A DNA stretch of 64,000 nucleotides from CAZEJS01 sp964512645 (GTDB taxonomy: Bacteria; Actinomycetota; Geothermincolia; Fen-727; Anoxymicrobiaceae). Below are positions 45,438 to 54,591 of this stretch, piece after piece. Location of the stretch: the NCBI GenBank assembly GCA_964512645.1, contig CAZEJS010000001.1, forward strand, positions 62,001 to 126,000, read 5' to 3'. Every line of letters begins with the position of its first letter. Position 1 is the first letter of the stretch. Below the pieces are notes generated by a model. That model ran no database searches. It had not been told where the DNA came from and saw nothing but the letters and a program-made list of their open reading frames with translations. The position numbers were made by a program, and so were the translations under genes.

Positions 45438-46409
45438 TCAGTACATCCCCGTGACCGGCGTCACCCGCCAGTCGATGAACTCGGCCGACTCCCCGGCCAG
45501 CGAGACCGTCAGGCGTGAGCCGGCAACAACCCGTCCAAGCTTACCGCAGGCAACCCCGCACGAGGCGAAGAGCTCCGCTACCCGGTGAGGGTCTCCCGGC
45601 GGCACCGCCAGCAGGAAACCGCACGAGGGATAAGCCCCGAGCCACCATCCGAGGTCGATACCCTCCGGCACGGGAAGCCCTTCCAGGTCCACGTGCGCCC
45701 CCGTCCCGGAAGCTTCCATCATCATCGCCAGGGTGCCCAGGATGCCCGCGTTGGAAATATCCCTGCAGGCGCGCGCGCCCCCGATTTCCGAGACCCGCAC
45801 CAGCGCCTCGAGCTTCGCGCCGGTGCGAGAAGGCTCGGCCCGGGTGACGGTGTCCCAGGCGTGAAACCGCTCGCGCGCCCGCCCGTCGAGGTCCACCGCC
45901 ACGAGCAGGTCGTCGCCGGGGCCGGCGCCGTCTCCACGCAGCAGCCTTTCGGCCCGACCGGCAATGCACGTCGCCACCCGGAAGGGGCCGGGGTCGGTGG
46001 AGGTGTGGCCCCCCAGCATCGGGAGGCCGTAGTGGTCCAGGGCGGCCTCCATGCCGCGCGTGAACGCCGCGCGCGTCTCTTCTCCGGCGTCTCCCTCGAA
46101 AACCACAGCCACGATGCCGAAGGGGCGGCCGCCCATGGCGTAGATGTCGTTGACGTTCACCGTCACCGAGCAGAAGCCGGCGAACTCCGGGTCTTCGAAG
46201 AGGGGCGAGCGCATTCCCTCCGCCGCGAGCAGGAGGTAGCCCGCGGGAGTCTCCACGGCGCCGGCGTCGTCCCCGGGGCCCAGCACGCCTTCGCGCAGGC
46301 CCGCGCGCCGGACGAACGGACGGGCCCATGCGCCCGCCCGGCCCTTGCTCCGGATGGCGGGACCTTCTTTCACCGCGCCGAGAAGTTCTTCGAGTGATCC
46401 AGGCGTCAT
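45438..46409 (-). CDS. AIR-synthase-related (PurM-like) protein, sll0787/methanogenesis marker 2 type
   Basis: 323 residues of the PurM/HypE/ThiL fold: GPGDDAGAVETPAGYLLLAA (ATP-binding acidic loop), FCSVTVNVNDIYAMGGRPFG, PMLGGHTSTDPGPFRVATCI and CRDISNAGILGTLAMMMEAS. The RERFHAWDTVTRAEP and PSCGFLL segments agree with what I remember of the sll0787 family and with methanogenesis marker 2, whose reactions are not settled. It probably uses ATP to activate an amide or acyl group. No partner genes of the known sll0787 neighbourhood are seen. Confidence 0.65.
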   Translation of the reverse strand: MTPGSLEELLGAVKEGPAIRSKGRAGAWARPFVRRAGLREGVLGPGDDAGAVETPAGYLLLAAEGMRSPLFEDPEFAGFCSVTVNVNDIYAMGGRPFGIVAVVFEGDAGEETRAAFTRGMEAALDHYGLPMLGGHTSTDPGPFRVATCIAGRAERLLRGDGAGPGDDLLVAVDLDGRARERFHAWDTVTRAEPSRTGAKLEALVRVSEIGGARACRDISNAGILGTLAMMMEASGTGAHVDLEGLPVPEGIDLGWWLGAYPSCGFLLAVPPGDPHRVAELFASCGVACGKLGRVVAGSRLTVSLAGESAEFIDWRVTPVTGMY

Positions 46410-46474
46410 CCGAGTATTATAAGCCCCTCACGACCCGGACCCCCAGGCCCCGGCCGGGTGTCACACAGAGAATA

Positions 46475-46480
46475 TATAAT
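46475..46480 (+). promoter_or_regulatory. -10 element upstream of priA
   Basis: Perfect TATAAT 14 bases before ATG 46494. No good -35 is seen. GGAGG (46487-46491) is unusually close to the ATG, so the leader is very short. Confidence 0.4.
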
Positions 46481-46493
46481 CGCTCCGGAGGTG

Positions 46494-48956
46494 ATGGCCT
46501 CGCAGAAGGCCGAACGGATCGTCGAAGTCATCATAGACAGCGCGGCCCTGGACCTGGACCGCCCTTTTCACTACGAGCTGCCGGCCGGGATGGAAAAGAC
46601 CGTGGAGATCGGCTCGGTGGTGCTGGTGCCGTTCAACCGGCGACTTGCCGTCGCCTACGTGGTCGGGTTCCCCGACAGGGCCGGTGTCCCGTCTCTGAAA
46701 CCGGTTTCCAGCGTGCTCGACGAACCGCCGCTCTTCGACTTCGACCGGCAGAGGCTCTGCCGGTGGATTGCCTCGCACTACATGTGTCCGCTCTCCCGGG
46801 CCTTCAAGCTGTTAATGCCGCCCGGGCGCGCCCGGAAGGTCAGGCAGGTGGTCGTGCTGGATGCGGACTCCGAGAGCGCGCTGCGGCTCGCCGGGGACGG
46901 GCCGCTCCGGGAAGTGGTGGAGACGCTAACCGCCTCCGGCCGTGAAGCCGACATGGCGACTCTGAAAAATACCCTCGGCCCCGGCCCGGCGGCCGCCGCG
47001 GTCAGGGAACTGGAATCACTGGGAGTGATCTCGAAGAGGTTCGAGCTCACCCGCCCGGCGGCGAAGGCCAAGACCCGCCTGGCGGTGCGCTCGCTCGCCA
47101 CGGGACCGGACGACGAGCGGATCGGGTCCCTCCCCCGCCGGCAGCGGGACGTCCTCGAGCAGTTGCTGGCGCTCGGGGGTGTCGCGTTTCAAAGCGAACT
47201 GCTGCGCTCCTCGGGGGCCGGATCCGCCACCGTGAAGTCCCTCGCCGCCAGGGGGCTCGTCCGGGTGGACGCCGAGGAAGTGCAGCGGCTGCCGCGTACC
47301 GGGGACGCCCGCGCCGAACGCCACGTACCCGACGAGCGGCAGCGGGCGGCCATCGACGAGATATCCGGCGCGGTGGAGAGGGGCATCCACCGCGAGTTCC
47401 TCCTCCACGGGGTAACCGGCTCGGGGAAGACCGAGGTGTACCTCCAGGCGATCGAACGCGTGCTGGCCGGGGGAAAGCAGGCGATAGTCCTGGTGCCGGA
47501 GATATCGCTCACGCCCCAGACCGTCGAACGGTTCGAGTCACGCTTTCCGGGGCGGGTCGCCGTCCTCCACAGCAAGCTCTCGCCCGGTGAGCGATTCGAC
47601 CAGTGGCGCGGGGTTCGCGAAGGGCGTTACCCGGTCGTCGTGGGCGCTCGCTCGGCGCTTTTCGCGCCGGTATCCGACCTCGGCCTGATAGCCATAGACG
47701 AGGAGCACGAGCCCTCTTACAAGAGCGACACCTCCCCGCGCTACCACGCGAGGGAAGTGGCGCAGGTGATGGCGCGGATGGCCGGGGCCGTCCTGGTACT
47801 GGGCAGCGCCACGCCGTCTTTCGAGTCGGTAGCTCACGCCAGGTCCGGCCGTTACCGGCTCCTGGCCCTGCCCGGGCGGATCGACGATCGCCCCATGCCC
47901 GACGTGGAGGTGGTCGACATGAGGAAGGCGGGAGGGGCCGGCGAGGTCCCTCTCCTGTCGCATTCCCTGCTGGACGGTCTGTCCCGTACACTGGAGTCCG
48001 GCGGCCAGGCGATCCTCTTTCTCAACCGGCGGGGGTTCGCCAACTACCTGCAGTGCCGGGCGTGCGGGGCCATCCCGGGCTGCGACGGGTGCGACGTCAG
48101 CTTCTGTTATCACAGCAGGGGGCGGATGCTTCTCTGCCACCACTGCGGCGCGCGGAGGCCCGTGCCTCCGGGGTGTCCGGAGTGCGGCGCCGGCCCCTTG
48201 AAGCAGTTCGGCGCCGGCACCCAGAAGGTGGAGGAAGAGCTGCTCTCGCGGCTGCCGGGCGTATCCTGCGTCAGAATGGACGCCGACACCACGTCGGCCA
48301 AGGACGCCCACTGGCGGCTGCTGGGCTCGTTTGCCGCGGGTGAAGCCCGGGTGCTCATCGGCACCCAGATGATAGCCAAGGGGCTCGACATCCCCGGCGT
48401 CACTCTGGTCGGGGTGATAAACGCCGACACCGCGCTCGCGCTCCCGGACTTCAGGGCCAGCGAGCGCACCTACCAGCTGCTGACTCAGGTCAGCGGTCGG
48501 GCGGGCAGGGGCATGCGCCCCGGGCGCGTGATCGTCCAGACGTTCATGCCCGACCACCCGGCGATACGCGCGCTCACCGGGGACGTGGAATCATTCGTGA
48601 ACTCCGAGCTGGAAGCGAGGGCGCAGGCCCTCTACCCGCCTTACGTCCAGGCGGTCAACGTGCTGGTCACCTCCGAGCACATGCAGAGCGCCTCGCGGGG
48701 GGCCGAGCGCCTCCGGCACGTGCTCGAGACCGACCTCCAGGGAACCGGCACCATCATCCTGGGGCCGGCGCCGGCCCCCCTCTCACGGCTGCGGGGCCTA
48801 TACCGCTGGCACATCGTGATCAAGTCCGCCGACCTCGACTCGATCGCCGGCCGCCTCCGCGGGTCGATGGCGCGTTTCGGCGACTACGCGCGGACGTGCG
48901 CGCTGGAAAGAGATGTCAGGGTGTCGCTGGACGTGGACCCGGTAAGCCTTCTCTGA
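46494..48956 (+). CDS. priA: Primosomal protein N' (PriA helicase)
   Basis: 820 residues. The 3'-DNA-binding domain is at the N-terminus; the helicase has GVTGSGKTEVYLQ (Walker A), LVPEISLTPQTVERF, IDEEHEPSYKSD (DEEH box), VLGSATPSFES, and GRAGRG (motif VI). Between the helicase lobes are zinc-binding cysteine pairs (CRACG, CDGCD, CHHCG, CPECG). PriA restarts stalled replication forks. GGAGG is only two bases from ATG 46494 and three overlapping bases from GTG 46491, so the exact start is uncertain. It converges with the radical SAM gene six bases downstream. Confidence 0.95.
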   Translation: MASQKAERIVEVIIDSAALDLDRPFHYELPAGMEKTVEIGSVVLVPFNRRLAVAYVVGFPDRAGVPSLKPVSSVLDEPPLFDFDRQRLCRWIASHYMCPLSRAFKLLMPPGRARKVRQVVVLDADSESALRLAGDGPLREVVETLTASGREADMATLKNTLGPGPAAAAVRELESLGVISKRFELTRPAAKAKTRLAVRSLATGPDDERIGSLPRRQRDVLEQLLALGGVAFQSELLRSSGAGSATVKSLAARGLVRVDAEEVQRLPRTGDARAERHVPDERQRAAIDEISGAVERGIHREFLLHGVTGSGKTEVYLQAIERVLAGGKQAIVLVPEISLTPQTVERFESRFPGRVAVLHSKLSPGERFDQWRGVREGRYPVVVGARSALFAPVSDLGLIAIDEEHEPSYKSDTSPRYHAREVAQVMARMAGAVLVLGSATPSFESVAHARSGRYRLLALPGRIDDRPMPDVEVVDMRKAGGAGEVPLLSHSLLDGLSRTLESGGQAILFLNRRGFANYLQCRACGAIPGCDGCDVSFCYHSRGRMLLCHHCGARRPVPPGCPECGAGPLKQFGAGTQKVEEELLSRLPGVSCVRMDADTTSAKDAHWRLLGSFAAGEARVLIGTQMIAKGLDIPGVTLVGVINADTALALPDFRASERTYQLLTQVSGRAGRGMRPGRVIVQTFMPDHPAIRALTGDVESFVNSELEARAQALYPPYVQAVNVLVTSEHMQSASRGAERLRHVLETDLQGTGTIILGPAPAPLSRLRGLYRWHIVIKSADLDSIAGRLRGSMARFGDYARTCALERDVRVSLDVDPVSLL

Positions 48957-48962
48957 ACGGCG

Positions 48963-50192
48963 CTACTCCATGGGAATGCGGTCCATCGGGTAAGGCAGGG
49001 GCGCGTCGGGAGGTATCCTGTGGATGTACTTCCTGCGGAACTCCGGGTCCTGCATCCGGCAGCCGACCGTCTTCTTGCGGTACTCGGGATGGGCCCTCAT
49101 CCTGTTCCAGATAGTCTTGAGCGACTCCTCGCGCACGTTACCGAAGTGGAGAGGCACGAAATCGCACGGGGTCACGTAGCCGTCGTGGGTTATGTGCAAC
49201 TGGTACTTCGCCCCGAAGCATCCGATTATGTCCACCTCGTTCACGTACGACATGGTGACGATCTTCGGGCCGGGGCCGCGGGCGTGCTGTCCCTCCTGCA
49301 TCTCCGAGAGGGCGCGATGGTCGTCCGGGGTCAGAAGCAGGTCCTCCCGGTCGATCATCTTGCCCGTCGGCGTGACGTCGAAGACGGTGATCTCCCGCAC
49401 GCCCAGCTCTCTTCCCAGCGCGAAGAACCTCTCCACGTGACGGTTCGCCACGGCCTCGTGTGTCGCGAACGTGCTTATCCCGGTGTTTATGCCCTCCTCC
49501 GCCGCGGCCTCGAGGCCCCGGCACGCCCTGTCGAACAAGCCCGGCACGCCCCTGCCCGCGTCGTGAACCTCCGCCTCCGGGCTGTCGAGACTGACAAACG
49601 CCACCTCCAGGCCGGCACTCCGGAGCTCGCGAGCCGTTTCGCGATCGAGGTAATACCCGCTGGTGAATATCTGCGGCGCCGCGTCGAACCGGTCGACGTG
49701 GGCCACGAGCTCTGGCAGGTCGGCTCTGGCCATCGGCTCGCCGCCGGTCAGAACAATGCTCCCCGCCATGAGGTCGACGCACTGCTCCACGACGTCCTTG
49801 GCCTCCGAGGTGTCCAGCTCGCCTTCCCGCGGCCTGCGGTCGGCGGAGCAGTGGTAACACGAACACGGGCACCTGGCGGTGACCGCGAAAGTGACGGCGG
49901 TCGGACCACCGGAGAGGTGGAAATCGCGTCGGAGGCCGCCCCGCAGGACCCGCCCGTATGCTTTGCTGCCGAACGGCGGGAGGTAGAAGGTGTAGGCGTC
50001 GCGCGAAGCGTACCTGGTGAACGGTATCTTCTCCGGAAACACCTTCACCAGCCAGCAGCCCAGGGAGAACGCCCCTGGCATCCTGGGCGGCCCCAGGTTG
50101 CGATACATGAACCTGCGAAACTTCCTGAGTGGAGGCCTTGTTATCTCGAACCGGTCCGGCCGCGCGTCGTCATCGTATTGTTCTACCGTCAA
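48963..50192 (-). CDS. Radical SAM protein with SPASM-like C-terminus
   Basis: About 409 residues. TARCPCSCYHCSADRRP contains CxxxCxxC for the SAM [4Fe-4S] cluster; SIVLTGGEPMARADLPELV is the GGEP motif. The C-terminal half has further Cys (IIGCFGAKYQLHITHDGYVT, PCDF, GCRMQ), fitting an auxiliary cluster of the SPASM/twitch type. Such proteins modify peptides or make cofactors; no precursor peptide is seen next to it. Start at TTG 50192, six bases after GGAGGAG, is preferred to the longer upstream frame, which is not protein-like. Confidence 0.8.
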   Translation of the reverse strand: MTVEQYDDDARPDRFEITRPPLRKFRRFMYRNLGPPRMPGAFSLGCWLVKVFPEKIPFTRYASRDAYTFYLPPFGSKAYGRVLRGGLRRDFHLSGGPTAVTFAVTARCPCSCYHCSADRRPREGELDTSEAKDVVEQCVDLMAGSIVLTGGEPMARADLPELVAHVDRFDAAPQIFTSGYYLDRETARELRSAGLEVAFVSLDSPEAEVHDAGRGVPGLFDRACRGLEAAAEEGINTGISTFATHEAVANRHVERFFALGRELGVREITVFDVTPTGKMIDREDLLLTPDDHRALSEMQEGQHARGPGPKIVTMSYVNEVDIIGCFGAKYQLHITHDGYVTPCDFVPLHFGNVREESLKTIWNRMRAHPEYRKKTVGCRMQDPEFRRKYIHRIPPDAPLPYPMDRIPME

Positions 50193-50381
50193 AAGTGTCT
50201 CCTCCGGAGGCTCGTGCCGGGTGTCCGCGGAAGGGCCCTCGCCAACAGGATAACACGAGGGGCCCGCCTGCCGCCCGGGCGTCAAACCGCCGGGGCGGCG
50301 CCTCTCCCGGCGCCTTCACAATGAATACGGCGGCGGCGGGCGAGCGGTTTCGCGCGCGCCGGCCGCGGGGGGGAAGCGGGC

Positions 50382-51146
50382 TCAGTTGAGCTGGATCTTT
50401 TCGACGATGTCGCGCTCGCGCTCCAGGGCGGCCTTGAGCTCCTCGGCGCACGCCGCGGTGCAGGTCATGAACAGCAGGTCGTTGCCCTGCCGGCGGGCCT
50501 CGGAATCTCGCCCGGTCACTATCACCGGCACGCGCCTGCCGGCTATGGTGACCTCCATGAGGAACCCTTCCCGGCCAGAACCCCGCACGAAGTCGATGCC
50601 CTCCCTTATCCTGGCTCCGGCCCCGAACACCTCGTCACCTTCGGGGATGGCGCTCCCGCACCACGCGCAGGCGCTGGTTATCCTGTCGGTTGCGACACCA
50701 GCCTGCCACTCCATTATGAACGGGCACTCCCCGGGGGATATTCCGCAGTCGCCGAACTCGTCCTTCTCTTCGCCGCACTCCTCACAGACGTCCCAGTGCC
50801 CGCATTCCGACCCCGCGGGTATCTGCATCCCGCACTCGACGCACCAGAGCAGCCCGCACTCCTCGCAGTAGCCCACCGTCGGGTCGTCAATCTGTTCGAT
50901 CTCGTCGCCGGACACCGTTTTCGCGCTGCCACAGTCGGGGCAATCGCCGACGAAAACGGCACGAAGAAACTCCTCTTCGTCGGGGGACAGTTCCTCGCCT
51001 TCGGCGTCGAACCGGTCGAGTATTCCCTCCATGAAGGCGTCCCTCGTCATGCCGCTGGAGCCCGCGGCATCCTCGAACGCGCGCCGGATGTTCTCCGGCA
51101 TGCGCTCGACCATTTCCTCCAGCATCCTCTTTTCCTCATCGTTCAT
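50382..51146 (-). CDS. Unidentified zinc-ribbon protein
   Basis: 254 residues. An acidic helical N-terminus (EEKRMLEEMVERMPENIRRA) precedes a cluster of Cys pairs between about residues 69 and 140 (CPDCG, CEECG, CVECG, CEECG, and single Cys beyond), consistent with two or three zinc ribbons, followed by an alpha/beta part with CAWCG and CTAAC. No family recognised. It has a good ribosome-binding site and immediately precedes, on the same strand, nrdJ's neighbour region; it may bind RNA or another protein. Confidence 0.6.
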   Translation of the reverse strand: MNDEEKRMLEEMVERMPENIRRAFEDAAGSSGMTRDAFMEGILDRFDAEGEELSPDEEEFLRAVFVGDCPDCGSAKTVSGDEIEQIDDPTVGYCEECGLLWCVECGMQIPAGSECGHWDVCEECGEEKDEFGDCGISPGECPFIMEWQAGVATDRITSACAWCGSAIPEGDEVFGAGARIREGIDFVRGSGREGFLMEVTIAGRRVPVIVTGRDSEARRQGNDLLFMTCTAACAEELKAALERERDIVEKIQLN

Positions 51147-51185
51147 TTCAAATCCTCCATGCCGGGCTGGAGCCGCGCGCCGGCC

Positions 51186-53393
51186 CTAGCCGCAACGGGA
51201 GAAACCGCAGGACCTGCACACGTTGCACCCACCCTCCAGTTCCATCGGACCGGAACATTCCGGGCATCGTACGTCCCCCAGCGCCGCGGGGAAAGGCGGT
51301 CGGTCGCCCGCACCGTCGTGCGCATGGAGGTAACGCTCGATGGCCCGTCCGATCGCGTCCGGGCAGGAAAGCACCTCCGCCTGCTTGCTGCGGATCGAGG
51401 ACATGCATCGTATGCCCCGGAGCTGCTCGATTATCTCGCCGACGTCTACCCGCGACCTGAGCCCCAGGGAGATCAACCTGCTGGTGGCCTCCGACTGCGA
51501 CGGGCAACCCCCGGCCCGCCCCAGCGCCGTGAAGACCTCGCAGATCCCTTCCTCGTCACCGTTGACGGTGATGTAGAGGTTGCCGCAGCCTATGCGCACC
51601 TTCTCGGTGGTGCCGGTGGTCACCTTCTGCCTGACCCTCGGCTTCAGCCCCGGGGCCGGCTCCTCGTCGGATACGCCCTTGTAGAGCACCTGGACGGGCC
51701 GGCTTCCGTACCTGTATATGGTCACGCCCTTGCAGCCGGTCTCATAAGCCATGGTATACAACGACTCTACGTCACTCACTTCGGCCTCGCAGGGCAGGTT
51801 CACGGTCTTGCTCACCGCGTTGTCGGTGTGCCGCTGGAAGGCGGCCTGCATCCTGACGTGCCACTCGGGCGCCACCTCGTGCGCGCTGACGAACAACCGC
51901 GCGAGCTCCTCCGGAACGCCCTCGATGTCGCGCAGGCAGCCCGCCGCGGCAACGCGCTCGACAAGACCGTGGTCCTCGAGGCCGTACCGCGCCGCCGCCG
52001 CCAGAAACCCGGGGTGGACTTCGATGAGCCTCTCCCCGTCCAGCACCCTCCGCTCGAACGCCACCGCGAAAAGCGGCTCTATGCCGCTGGAGCACTGCGC
52101 GATGATGCTTATCGAACCCGTGGGAGCTATGGTGGTGGTGGTCGCGTTGCGCAGCGGCGCCGAGCCGCGCTCGGCGTAGACGCTGTGTTCGAACGCCTCG
52201 AACGGCCCGCGCTCCGCGGCCAGCGCCTCGGACGCCTCCCGGGAGACGCCGGAGACGAACTCCATCACTTCGGACGCGATCCGCAGGCTCTCCTCGGAAT
52301 CGTACCGTACGCCCAGCTTGATGAGCATGTCCGCGAACCCCATCACCCCGAGGCCTATCTTGCGGTTTCTCCTGGTGACCCGGGCAATCTTCTCGAGGGG
52401 GTAGCGGCTGACGTCGATGACGTTGTCCAGGAAATGGACGCCTTCCCTGATGAGCATCTCCAGGCGGGAGTAATCTATGGAGGGGCCGCCCGCGCCGTCT
52501 TTCACCACACGGCCCAGGTTGATGCTGCCCAGGTTGCACGACTCGTACGGCAGCAGCGGTTGCTCACCACAGGGGTTGGTGCTCTCTATGGCCCCCTGAG
52601 CGGGGGTGGGGTTCGCTTCGTTCATCCTGTCGAGGAAGATAACGCCCGGCTCGCCGGTAGCCCACGCGCCGGAGGCTATCTCGTCGAAGACCTCGCGCGC
52701 GTCCAGAACGGCCGCCGCCTCTCCCGAACTGGGGTTCACCAGTTCGTACGGTGCGCCTTCGAGGAGCGCCTCCATGAAGGCGCGGGTCAGGGCCACCGAG
52801 ATGTTGAAGTTGTTGAGACGGCCGTGATGCTCCTTGGCGCGGATGAAGTCGAGGATGTCGGGGTGGTCTACGCGCAGCACGCCCATGTTGGCCCCCCGCC
52901 TGGTACCGCCCTGTTTGACCGTCTCGGTGGCGGCGTCGAACACGGTCATGAACGAGACCGGGCCGGAGGCGATCCCCTTCGTCGACTGCACGACGTCGTT
53001 GCGGGGCCGCAGCCTCGAGAAGCTGAACCCCGTGCCTCCTCCCGACTTGTGTATTAGCGCCATGTTCTTGACCGCGTCGAAGATGGCCTCCATGCTGTCC
53101 TCCACCGGCAGCACGAAACACGCGGCGAGCTGCCCCATTTCGCGTCCGGCGTTCATCAGGGTGGGCGAGTTCGGCAGGAACTCCAGGCCGGTCATCATCT
53201 CCAGAAACGTCTCGCGGGAACGCCTGGCTCCCCCGGACCCCCGGTACGGCTCGTCGGCCGCCGACACGGCCGCGGCGACGCGCTCGAACATCCCGCCCGG
53301 GTCCTCGAGCAGCCTGCCCTCACTGTCTCGCGCGAGGTACCTCTTCTCCAGCACTTTCAGCGCGTTTTCTGAAAGACGGTCGAACGATGTCAT
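51186..53393 (-). CDS. nrdJ: B12-dependent (class II) ribonucleoside-diphosphate reductase
   Basis: 735 residues. SGGGTGFSFSRLRPRND, GTRRGANMGVLRVDHPDI and STNPCGEQPLLPYESCNLGSINL are class II NrdJ signatures; the NPCGEQPLLPYESC stretch carries the thiyl-radical Cys. TAPTGSISII-type ATTTTIAPTGSISI follows. The C-terminal part holds a TSCPD-like region and a terminal Cys-rich segment (CPECSGPMELEGGCNVCRSC). It reduces NDPs or NTPs to deoxynucleotides using adenosylcobalamin, without oxygen. No class I or III genes are in the window. ATG 53393; its leader is about 280 bp, shared with the divergent keto acid operon, without a visible cobalamin riboswitch. Confidence 0.95.
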   Translation of the reverse strand: MTSFDRLSENALKVLEKRYLARDSEGRLLEDPGGMFERVAAAVSAADEPYRGSGGARRSRETFLEMMTGLEFLPNSPTLMNAGREMGQLAACFVLPVEDSMEAIFDAVKNMALIHKSGGGTGFSFSRLRPRNDVVQSTKGIASGPVSFMTVFDAATETVKQGGTRRGANMGVLRVDHPDILDFIRAKEHHGRLNNFNISVALTRAFMEALLEGAPYELVNPSSGEAAAVLDAREVFDEIASGAWATGEPGVIFLDRMNEANPTPAQGAIESTNPCGEQPLLPYESCNLGSINLGRVVKDGAGGPSIDYSRLEMLIREGVHFLDNVIDVSRYPLEKIARVTRRNRKIGLGVMGFADMLIKLGVRYDSEESLRIASEVMEFVSGVSREASEALAAERGPFEAFEHSVYAERGSAPLRNATTTTIAPTGSISIIAQCSSGIEPLFAVAFERRVLDGERLIEVHPGFLAAAARYGLEDHGLVERVAAAGCLRDIEGVPEELARLFVSAHEVAPEWHVRMQAAFQRHTDNAVSKTVNLPCEAEVSDVESLYTMAYETGCKGVTIYRYGSRPVQVLYKGVSDEEPAPGLKPRVRQKVTTGTTEKVRIGCGNLYITVNGDEEGICEVFTALGRAGGCPSQSEATSRLISLGLRSRVDVGEIIEQLRGIRCMSSIRSKQAEVLSCPDAIGRAIERYLHAHDGAGDRPPFPAALGDVRCPECSGPMELEGGCNVCRSCGFSRCG

Positions 53394-53671
53394 GTTTTCC
53401 TTCCGATGGCCCCGCCTGCTGCGGCTCGCGGACCTCCGCGCGCCGCCGGACCGGGGCCGATTCCAACCCCGCCTCCGGCGCCCCGGAAACGCCCTCGGGC
53501 GGACCTTCTCTCGATACGAGTATAAACCTCCGCACCCACAGAGAGAACGCCGCCGGGGGGCTGCTGAGCAGTCTGACCGGCGCGCGCAACCAAGTATTCA
53601 TTTACGGTCATATGTGTTATATATATACGACATTTTTCGCATCGGTCCCAGGGTAGTGGAGGTGGTTTTTG
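53394..53671. other. Divergent promoter region between nrdJ and the keto acid operon
   Basis: No gene supported. An AT-rich patch at 53590-53640 contains TTTACG (53601-53606) and TATACG (53624-53629), 17 bases apart, on the plus strand, a plausible promoter for the beta-keto acid operon; GGAGGTGG precedes ATG 53672. Minus-strand TATAAC (53616-53621) could serve nrdJ but lacks a -35. Confidence 0.4.
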
Positions 53672-54541
53672 ATGGCAGCGACATCCGAGAAGTGCATCAT
53701 TTCTGCGGCTCTCACGGGTGCGGCGACAAGGAAAGAGCAGAACCCCAACGTCCCCTATACGAAAGACGAATTCGTCGCGGAAGCGGTCAAGTGCTACGAG
53801 AACGGGGCGACGATCGTGCACATCCACGCGCGCGATCCCGAGACCGGCCTGCCGACCCCCGACCTCGACATCCTGGGCGGCATCGTGGAAGGCATCCGCG
53901 CCGAGTGTCCGATAATCATCAACCTGAGCACCGCCATCTCGCCGCTAGCCACCAAGGAACAGCGCATCGCGGTCATCGAAACGTTCAAGCCGGAGATGGC
54001 CTCCCTGAACACCAACAGCATGAACTTCGCGGTCGGCGACTGGAGAGAGCACAAGGTCATCTTCGAGATAGTGTTCGAGAACACGTTCGACCAGTTGGTG
54101 TGGTACAACCGGGTAATGCGCGAGGCTGGCACCAGGCCGGAGTTCGAGATATACGACATGGGCGGCCTGTACAACGTTCTGTTCCTCAAGGAGCAGGGGA
54201 TCTTCCAGGAGCCGCTCCACTTCCAGTTCGTCTTCGGCGTCCTGGGCGGCATGCCGTTCTCGACCCGAAACTACGGCCTGTTCCTGGAGGAGATCCCCGG
54301 GGACGCGACGTTCAGCTCCTGCGGAGTGGGGCCGGCCTCGTTCGCGAGCGCTTATCACGCGGCCGTCAACGGGGGCCACATACGTGTAGGGCTGGAGGAC
54401 AACATCTGGATCAGCAAGGGCAAGCTCGCCGAGGGCTCCTGGGAACAGGTCGCCAAAGCGGTCGAGGTCGCGAAACTCGCCGACCGTCAGATCGCGACGG
54501 TGGACGATACCCGCGAGATGCTGGGCCTCAAGAAGGTCTGA
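53672..54541 (+). CDS. Beta-keto acid cleavage enzyme (BKACE, DUF849 family)
   Basis: 289 residues. NGATIVHIHARDPETGLPTP contains the two His of the zinc site of BKACE/Kce; CIISAALTGA and PIIINLSTAISP, then FEIYDMGGLYNV and PGDATFSSCGVGP follow in family order. These enzymes condense a beta-keto acid with acetyl-CoA, releasing acetoacetate and a new acyl-CoA. The best-known member (Kce) acts on 3-keto-5-aminohexanoate in lysine fermentation, but the family is broad and the substrate here is not evident. It is the first gene of a four-gene operon. Confidence 0.88.
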   Translation: MAATSEKCIISAALTGAATRKEQNPNVPYTKDEFVAEAVKCYENGATIVHIHARDPETGLPTPDLDILGGIVEGIRAECPIIINLSTAISPLATKEQRIAVIETFKPEMASLNTNSMNFAVGDWREHKVIFEIVFENTFDQLVWYNRVMREAGTRPEFEIYDMGGLYNVLFLKEQGIFQEPLHFQFVFGVLGGMPFSTRNYGLFLEEIPGDATFSSCGVGPASFASAYHAAVNGGHIRVGLEDNIWISKGKLAEGSWEQVAKAVEVAKLADRQIATVDDTREMLGLKKV

Positions 54542-54591
54542 TAATCCGGCCTTCGGCCGCACGTTTCATCGAACAAGGAGGTCTGGATACT

